From Azotosporobacter soli (lineage in GTDB: Bacteria; Bacillota; Negativicutes; SG130), in contig NZ_JAUAOA010000002.1 in NCBI RefSeq assembly GCF_030542965.1, forward strand, positions 1-64,000: a DNA stretch of 64,000 nucleotides. The letters are read 5' to 3'. The notes beneath the pieces were generated by a model. It was not told the DNA's origin. It was given only the letters and a program-made list of their open reading frames with translations, and made no database searches. The translations under genes were made by a program, and so were the position numbers. This document shows, piece by piece, positions 59,595 to 64,000 of the stretch (positions are counted from its first letter, which is position 1; every line of letters starts with the position of its first letter).

Positions 59595-60044
59595 TTAACT
59601 ACTGTATTCACCCGAAGGCGAATAGCCGTTCGTCGCCAAAATGGCCATTACTTTTCCATACACATTCTGCACCAACTGGGGACAACGAGCGCTCCGGTTC
59701 GCCGGATTATTTTCCAGGATCGTATTGCAATCCGTGCCGCCGTATTTTGCCGTCTCTTCCTGTTCAAACCATTCGACAAACTCTCTGACCATCTCATGCA
59801 AACGGCTGTCTTCCATTTCTTCGGCCGAACCCTTTCCGGCATAAAGGCCAAGCAGACAAACACCGCCGGTCAGAGCGCCGCAAGTCTTGCCGCAGAAGCC
59901 CATTCCGCCGATCAAGCCGTTCATCGCGCGTACCAAATCCGGATTTTCTTTGCCCTGCGCCTCGAGGCCGAGCAGCAGCAAGATTTGACTGCATAAGAAG
60001 CCCTGTTGCGATAACTCGACCAGCTTGAAGAACAATTCATTCAT
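59595..60044 (-). CDS. C-GCAxxG-C-C family protein (DVU_1555 type)
   Basis: Redox or metal-binding protein of 149 residues. The family Cys pattern is visible: GFLCSQIL near residue 18, MGFCGKTCGALTGGVCLLGLY at 49-69, then GTDCNTIL and SARCPQL. Proteins of this family are thought to carry metal clusters or reducible cysteines; the exact role is unknown. It lies 24 bases upstream of xdhC. Related to the DVU_1555 protein of the Desulfovibrio cluster. Confidence 0.88.
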   Translation of the reverse strand: MNELFFKLVELSQQGFLCSQILLLLGLEAQGKENPDLVRAMNGLIGGMGFCGKTCGALTGGVCLLGLYAGKGSAEEMEDSRLHEMVREFVEWFEQEETAKYGGTDCNTILENNPANRSARCPQLVQNVYGKVMAILATNGYSPSGEYSS

Positions 60045-60065
60045 CTCGGTTCCGCCTTTCTTCGC

Positions 60066-60326
60066 TTAATGCTCGCTGCAGCGCGGGCGATCCGCCCCCT
60101 TGCCGAACAGTTCGCTGATCCGTGACAGCGCCGCGGTCGAAAGTAAATGGATATTCGCCGGTTTGCCGTCCAGAGTTTCACCGCACAGGATGATGCCATT
60201 GCCGTTTTCCAGATACTGAATCGGCAGGCTGCGGCGGAATTTTTTCCCGCTATGCTTGTCGATGACCTCGACTGTGATCATCTCGGCTTCGATCTGTTCG
60301 GGGAAATCGTCTCGTTCGTCTTGCAT
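60066..60326 (-). CDS. Small unknown protein of the cluster, 86 residues
   Basis: Unrecognised. An acidic start (QDERDDFPEQIEAEM) leads into a beta-rich core (ITVEVIDKHSGKKFRRSLPIQYLENGNGIILCGETLDGKPANIHLL) with one Cys, and the end has a second Cys and His (RPRCSEH). The ATG at 60326 is nine bases from GGAG; the frame continues upstream over the zinc-ribbon gene but without coding character. It may be a small cofactor-delivery or redox subunit; this is a guess from position. Confidence 0.7.
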   Translation of the reverse strand: MQDERDDFPEQIEAEMITVEVIDKHSGKKFRRSLPIQYLENGNGIILCGETLDGKPANIHLLSTAALSRISELFGKGADRPRCSEH

Positions 60327-60345
60327 CGTCTTTCTCTCCTTTTTT

Positions 60346-60522
60346 CTATTTCCCGCCGGACAGGACCAATCGCTGTCCCATCCTGCACTTCGGGCACTTT
60401 CGCCCCTCTTCCGTATCCGTACATTGTTTGCAATACACCGTAAAGCACCGGCAGCATTGATAGAGCGCAGCATTGTCCAACATCGCCTGATTGCAGCGCG
60501 GACATGGTTTATTTTCCATCAT
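60346..60522 (-). CDS. 58-residue zinc-ribbon protein
   Basis: Very small gene between the methyltransferase and the 86-residue gene. The product starts MMENKPCPRCNQAML and has nine cysteines in ribbon-like pairs: CPRC, CCRC, CKQC and CPKC, ending QRLVLSGGK. Three ATG codons in a row (60525, 60522, 60519) follow GGAAGG; 60522 has the best spacing. Gaps to the flanking genes are 18 and 19 bases, which fits the tight operon. It probably binds zinc or an Fe-S centre. It is short enough to be missed by automatic annotation. Confidence 0.78.
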   Translation of the reverse strand: MMENKPCPRCNQAMLDNAALYQCCRCFTVYCKQCTDTEEGRKCPKCRMGQRLVLSGGK

Positions 60523-60540
60523 CATTCATCCTTCCGTCTC

Positions 60541-61170
60541 TCATTTTTCAGCCGCCAGTAAAAAATAGCCAATTTTTCTTTTTTCTTGCCCGCTTTGCAT
60601 CCTGCAGCAGGGAAAACATTGTTGCAATGCCTCCGCTTCGCCGTAGCGCATAATATAGGAGGCGACAAATTCGCGCAAACAGCGCGATTGATCTTCAAAG
60701 ACCCGTATCCGAAAGCCATTCTCTCTGACTATCGCCAGCAAATCGACGCCCGTTTCCGGCAAATAACAGGTCAGCGTCTCTTCCTGAAGCCTGACATATA
60801 CATCGGTAATTCCAAGCGTTCCGCCGCTGCGCAGGATGCGATGAAACTCTTTAATCGCCTTTTCCGGATTTGCCATGACCGACAAGCTGCACTCGGCGAT
60901 GACTCCGTCCAGCGAAGCGTCGGGAAACGGCAGCCGTTCGCCGTTTCCCTGCAGCAGCGCCAAATGGGGCGCACGCTTTCGCCCTTCTGCCAAACGGTTT
61001 TCTGCGGAATCGACGCCGCAGGCGTCAAGACCGCGCCGCTCGCACAAATATTCCACCGTTTCGCCGCTGCCGCAGCCGACGTCCACAACAATTGCATTTG
61101 GCGAAAACGCACAACAGTCGATCAGCCTTGTTGTCAAAGCAGATCCGCCCGGATGTTGCTGCAGCATCAT
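60541..61170 (-). CDS. SAM-dependent methyltransferase, TrsM-like (DVU_1556 type)
   Basis: Class I methyltransferase of 209 residues. The SAM loop VVDVGCGSGETVEYL, acidic loop ACGVDSAENRLAEGR, and post-I motifs LLQGNGERLPFPDASLDGVIAECSLSVMANPEKAI then RILRSGGTLGITDVYV are the arsenite/ubiquinone methyltransferase pattern. Cys residues near the C-terminus (CFPCCRM) are unusual. It shares four bases with the preceding redox gene. Member of the DVU1551-1559-like cluster; substrate unknown. Confidence 0.87.
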   Translation of the reverse strand: MMLQQHPGGSALTTRLIDCCAFSPNAIVVDVGCGSGETVEYLCERRGLDACGVDSAENRLAEGRKRAPHLALLQGNGERLPFPDASLDGVIAECSLSVMANPEKAIKEFHRILRSGGTLGITDVYVRLQEETLTCYLPETGVDLLAIVRENGFRIRVFEDQSRCLREFVASYIMRYGEAEALQQCFPCCRMQSGQEKRKIGYFLLAAEK

Positions 61171-61376
61171 TTATCCTCCAGCGCCTCTTCTACCTGTTTC
61201 ATCTTCCCGGTCGCCAACGCTTCCGGGACATAAACCAAACCGCACTGCGAACACTTGTACAGTTCAACCGGAAAGCTGCTGCCGAGATAATCCAGCTTTA
61301 CACTTCCCAATGTCAGCTTAACTTTGCATTTGTCGCATTCAATATTCGCCTCTGCTTGCAGAATCTGATTGCTCAT
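61167..61376 (-). CDS. Small Cys-rich redox protein (DVU_1557 type)
   Basis: Protein of 69 residues with two Cys-x2-Cys pairs, ANIECDKCKVKL and YKCSQCGLVYVPE, forming a rubredoxin- or zinc-ribbon-like metal site. It lies between the flavoprotein gene and the methyltransferase gene; stop and start overlap by four bases. A rubredoxin-like electron carrier for the neighbouring flavoprotein is plausible. Confidence 0.83.
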   Translation of the reverse strand: MSNQILQAEANIECDKCKVKLTLGSVKLDYLGSSFPVELYKCSQCGLVYVPEALATGKMKQVEEALEDK

Positions 61377-61388
61377 CGCTCGCCTCCG

Positions 61389-63707
61389 CTACTCCGTAAT
61401 ATTGATTCTATGACAATACGCATTTCGCACAAGAAACGCATCGTTTTCGACAACATATTCCACCCAATACGTTACCGCTCCCAGTTGCCGATACGCGATG
61501 AAATTTCCGCTTTCCTGATTGGTAAGCCGCTCTTTGCTGCTTTCCGCATGCGCGATGACCTTGGCCGCGTCGGAAGCAAGAATCATTCGTTCTTCCATGA
61601 CCGCGCTCACACTTTCCGGAATGATAAGTTTAACCTCCGTTTGCGCTTCCTCCACGCTTTCACCCCAAACCTCTTTCAAAAATGCGATTTTTAGCTTTTC
61701 CCGGTTTTCCTGCCGCTGCGAATAGCCCGGCCCCATCTTTACGGCCCGCTCATCCGCGCCGTCATTAAAAACAAGATCCAATACATGATACGCACGTTTT
61801 CCCTGGCTGGCAAAATGATCGCGGCACATGCTGCAGTAGGTCAGATAGTCGGCTTCGCTTTCCCCAATCCGCCGTTGTATCGCCTTTTGCGCCACTTCTT
61901 TGTTCGCATGAATCAGCAGTCCGCCGTAACTGCAACAAGTCGTATGCTCACGGTTCAACGGCAGTTCTTCGATTGTAAAGCCGCGCTGCGCTGCGATACT
62001 GCGCACGCTGTCTTGCATTGTCTTCTCCAGCCGTGCCGCGCAGCTGTCATGCACCGCCAGCGTTTTAGGCGGCGCAAGCGGCGGCAGCGCTTCCGTCAAG
62101 CCGTGCTCGGCAAATACCGTCCATAAACTTTCGAGCGTCGCCTCCGGCAAATGCTGTTTAAAGAGACTATGGCAAGACGGACAGGCCGTTATCACGCGCG
62201 GCTTACCCAGTTCCCTCCACTTTAGCGCCAGGTTTTGCGTGGCGGCCTCGAATACCGCCTCTTGTCCCGCCCAGTTGGCCGGTGCGCCGCAGCAGCCCAG
62301 CATCAATCCGACGCCGCCGGATAACGTCTCCGTCAGAAAGGCGTAGGCCTGTCTTACCTGTTGCGGCGACGAAGCCGCCAATTGACAGCCGGGAAAAAAC
62401 AGATACCGACTCGAAGCAAAGCCCGCTTGGTGTCTGCTGAGCGCACAGTGCTCGCTGTTGCTGAACTGCATATCGCGCAGGGCAAAGTCATGCGTTGAAA
62501 GCGGCATTTTCCCTTTATCCACCATCATCCGCCGCGCTTTAAGACAAATCTCGCCCATATTCAAATTTCCCGGGCACACTCTTTCGCACAAACCGCACAG
62601 ACTGCAGGAATTGATCATTTTATTCGCACGATGGATTCCCATGACAATCGATAAGTTATTGTATATTTCACGCACATACCGTTTGGGATAAGAGCGGTAA
62701 TGAGCCAGATATTCACAAACTTTTACGCATTCCAAGCACTCGCACAATAAACAACGTTGCGCTTCCTTAAGCGCATCCTGTTCCGTATAGCCGCCGTCCG
62801 CACCGCTTGGCCGCACCATAGGTTCGGCAGGGACTCCTTCAATATTCGTGTACAAAGAAGTCGCATAGGGACCTTCCAGTTCCCGGTTTGCCGAAAGAGA
62901 CGCGCCTTGAAAAAGGCGGTCGATCGAAGTTGCGGCTTTTTTCCCGTCCGCAATCGACGCAATCGGCGAGTAAGACCGGCTTTCGCCTCTTAGACTGCCG
63001 CCGGCAAACACCGTTGGCAGATTGGTCGCAAGCGTCAGCGGATCAACGGCAAGCGCTTCTCTTTTATTCCGGTCTGTTGTACCATCCTGTTTCCAAAGCA
63101 GTTGCGCTCCGGTCGCCAAATAGACCGCATCAAATTCTTGCAAAAGCGGCTCTAGCGCCGTAATGGTCGTATGATAATGCATTGTCACAGGCAGTTTCGC
63201 AAAAACAGAAAAATCGTTGTCGATCACCTGCTCCGGCAACGTTTGCTTTGAAGAAAGCCAAATCAAGCCGCCCAAGCGTTCGGTGGCTTCAAAAATTTCT
63301 ACCGCGTATCCTTTTCGCGCCAGTTCAAAAGCCGCCGTCAGTCCGCTTAAGCCAGCGCCCACAACAGCCGCCTTTTTATTTTTTAGCGGCAACGGTTTTA
63401 GCGCGACATTGACCGGATTCTTAGCGACGCAGATTTGCTCGACCGCTCTGACGAACACCGCCTCATCCAGCTCACTGCGCCTGCACTGTTTCCGGCAAGG
63501 CTGGTCGCAAATTCTACTGATAATGCCCGGAAAAGGAAGCGCGCGCTGGTACAAGGCCAGTCCTTTTTCATACTCTTTCTTGCAAACAGCGTCCACCATG
63601 CCTCTGACGTCAACATGAACCGGACAGCCACTCGTACAGCCCGGCGGATTCTCCTGGCTGCATTGCGCCTCGCGTTGGCGCAATAATTTTTGATCCGTTT
63701 GATCCAT
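61389..63707 (-). CDS. Flavin disulfide-reductase/Fe-S dicluster protein with heterodisulfide reductase-like domain
   Basis: Large redox protein of 772 residues. The N-terminus resembles the glutamate synthase small subunit: NPPGCTSGCPVHVDVRG and ICDQPCRKQCRR are Cys sites, then an FAD fold (AAVVGAGLSGLTAAFELARKGYAVEIFEA). The centre has Fe-S motifs (LLCECLECVKVC and SCSLCGLCERVCPGNLNMG). The C-terminal half has two CCG-type repeats of HdrB/GlpC proteins (GCCGAPANWAG, TACPSC, DSCAAR, TCCSYGG, YCSMCRDH). It is probably the electron-transfer partner of the molybdenum hydroxylase. The ATG at 63707 follows GGGAGGAGGGGG; an upstream frame of 34 codons covers a hairpin. Confidence 0.88.
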   Translation of the reverse strand: MDQTDQKLLRQREAQCSQENPPGCTSGCPVHVDVRGMVDAVCKKEYEKGLALYQRALPFPGIISRICDQPCRKQCRRSELDEAVFVRAVEQICVAKNPVNVALKPLPLKNKKAAVVGAGLSGLTAAFELARKGYAVEIFEATERLGGLIWLSSKQTLPEQVIDNDFSVFAKLPVTMHYHTTITALEPLLQEFDAVYLATGAQLLWKQDGTTDRNKREALAVDPLTLATNLPTVFAGGSLRGESRSYSPIASIADGKKAATSIDRLFQGASLSANRELEGPYATSLYTNIEGVPAEPMVRPSGADGGYTEQDALKEAQRCLLCECLECVKVCEYLAHYRSYPKRYVREIYNNLSIVMGIHRANKMINSCSLCGLCERVCPGNLNMGEICLKARRMMVDKGKMPLSTHDFALRDMQFSNSEHCALSRHQAGFASSRYLFFPGCQLAASSPQQVRQAYAFLTETLSGGVGLMLGCCGAPANWAGQEAVFEAATQNLALKWRELGKPRVITACPSCHSLFKQHLPEATLESLWTVFAEHGLTEALPPLAPPKTLAVHDSCAARLEKTMQDSVRSIAAQRGFTIEELPLNREHTTCCSYGGLLIHANKEVAQKAIQRRIGESEADYLTYCSMCRDHFASQGKRAYHVLDLVFNDGADERAVKMGPGYSQRQENREKLKIAFLKEVWGESVEEAQTEVKLIIPESVSAVMEERMILASDAAKVIAHAESSKERLTNQESGNFIAYRQLGAVTYWVEYVVENDAFLVRNAYCHRINITE

Positions 63708-63812
63708 AATATCCCCCTCCTCCCGGATGCGGAAAACCGAAACGAACGGAAAGCCTTGCAGCTTTCCAATCCGTTTCAGTTTTTCTGCTTTTCCGGTATT
63801 TCGCAGCAACCG
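63708..63812 (-). other. Intercistronic gap with hairpin between hydroxylase and flavoprotein genes
   Basis: GAAACG / CGTTTC and GGAAAGC / GCTTTCC stack into a hairpin at about 63739-63777, with only a weak T tract on the minus strand. It may act as an RNA processing or stability element rather than a terminator, since the downstream genes lack another obvious promoter. Confidence 0.4.
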
Positions 63813-64000
63813 TTATTTGGGGGTAGATAATGCATCCAGTCCCGCTTTGATTTTCTCCGGCAATGCGGGAACTGCAAAAATGCGAACGCCGCAGGCGTTG
63901 TAAATCGCATTCAGGATCGCCGGATGCGGCGACGTCAGCGGGCCTTCGCCTACGCCGGCCGCGCCGTATGGTCCCAGTTCGCGCGGCGTGATATTGTAGA
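63813..64000 (-). CDS. Molybdopterin-dependent aldehyde oxidoreductase/xanthine dehydrogenase family, C-terminal end only
   Basis: Only the last 61 residues are in the window. They read YNITPRELGPYGAAGVGEGPL and continue TSPHPAILNAIYNACGVRIF, ending near PEKIKAGLDALS. The GVGEG motif carries the conserved catalytic glutamate of the molybdenum hydroxylase large subunit, and the following NAIYNACGVR is typical of Desulfovibrio Mop-type aldehyde oxidoreductase. The gene heads the maturation cluster that fills the next 11 kb. The substrate cannot be told from the tail. Confidence 0.88.
   Translation of the reverse strand, partial: YNITPRELGPYGAAGVGEGPLTSPHPAILNAIYNACGVRIFAVPALPEKIKAGLDALSTPK

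Noticed and set aside
63708-63809. N-terminal extension of the flavoprotein gene
   Set aside because: The extended part covers a hairpin and precedes an excellent ribosome site; the shorter start begins in family-like sequence.

Overview
The window reads as chromosomal DNA of a diderm Firmicute, most likely a Negativicute of the Sporomusa/Anaeromusa type. It combines Bacillus-style genes (strong AGGAGG ribosome binding sites, a GlnK/GlnL-type two-component pair, a GAAC-N4-GTTC LexA box) with outer-membrane machinery (a complete TolC/RND/adaptor operon plus a second adaptor). Base composition is about 50% GC, and many genes point to an anaerobe with a redox and metalloenzyme lifestyle. This placement is an inference from gene content. 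I saw no tRNA, rRNA, CRISPR array, insertion sequence or phage module.

Layout. 1-3.4 kb: threonine catabolism (YheO-like regulator, threonine dehydratase, amino acid permease cut by the window edge). 3.7-9.7 kb: orphan efflux adaptor, an unrecognised 280-residue protein, and a dicarboxylate/amino acid symporter divergent from a GlnK/GlnL-like sensor pair. 9.7-16 kb: TetR-controlled RND efflux operon with a perfect palindromic operator. 16-19.2 kb: pfkA and deoB-deoD. 19.4-22.1 kb: a GGGtGRT-family protein with its NifU/IscU-like partner, then an EamA transporter. 22.2-28.1 kb: a c-di-GMP module, in which a class I c-di-GMP riboswitch with its own terminator precedes a gene for an RTX-repeat protein carrying a caspase-like domain; back to back with it lie a sugar-binding lipoprotein and a HAMP-PAS-GGDEF protein. 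28-36.8 kb: signalling and envelope genes (DsrE, receiver-kinase, receiver-HDOD, cyclase, SYLF, NlpC/P60, PAP2, PAS-GGDEF-hemerythrin). 37-39.6 kb: two DNA-repair-associated genes, one of them a radical SAM protein behind a LexA-box promoter. 39.6-46 kb: DapB-like reductase with an attenuator-like leader, M48 peptidase, tautomerase, 7TM histidine kinase, uridine kinase and small unknowns. 46-48.4 kb: TetR-TlpA-CcdA-TlpA thiol-redox operon. 48.4-52.5 kb: arsenic island (permease, ArsN1-like, ArsN2-like, MarR, ArsD, ArsR, DUF2703). 52.6-64 kb: a long single-strand operon that resembles the Desulfovibrio DVU1551-DVU1559 cluster around a molybdenum hydroxylase, including a 58-residue zinc-ribbon gene.

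The most striking item is the riboswitch-controlled RTX-caspase next to a c-di-GMP synthase gene. The molybdenum hydroxylase cluster and the GGGtGRT pair are the next best leads. All functional calls come from reading sequence motifs; no database search was run.
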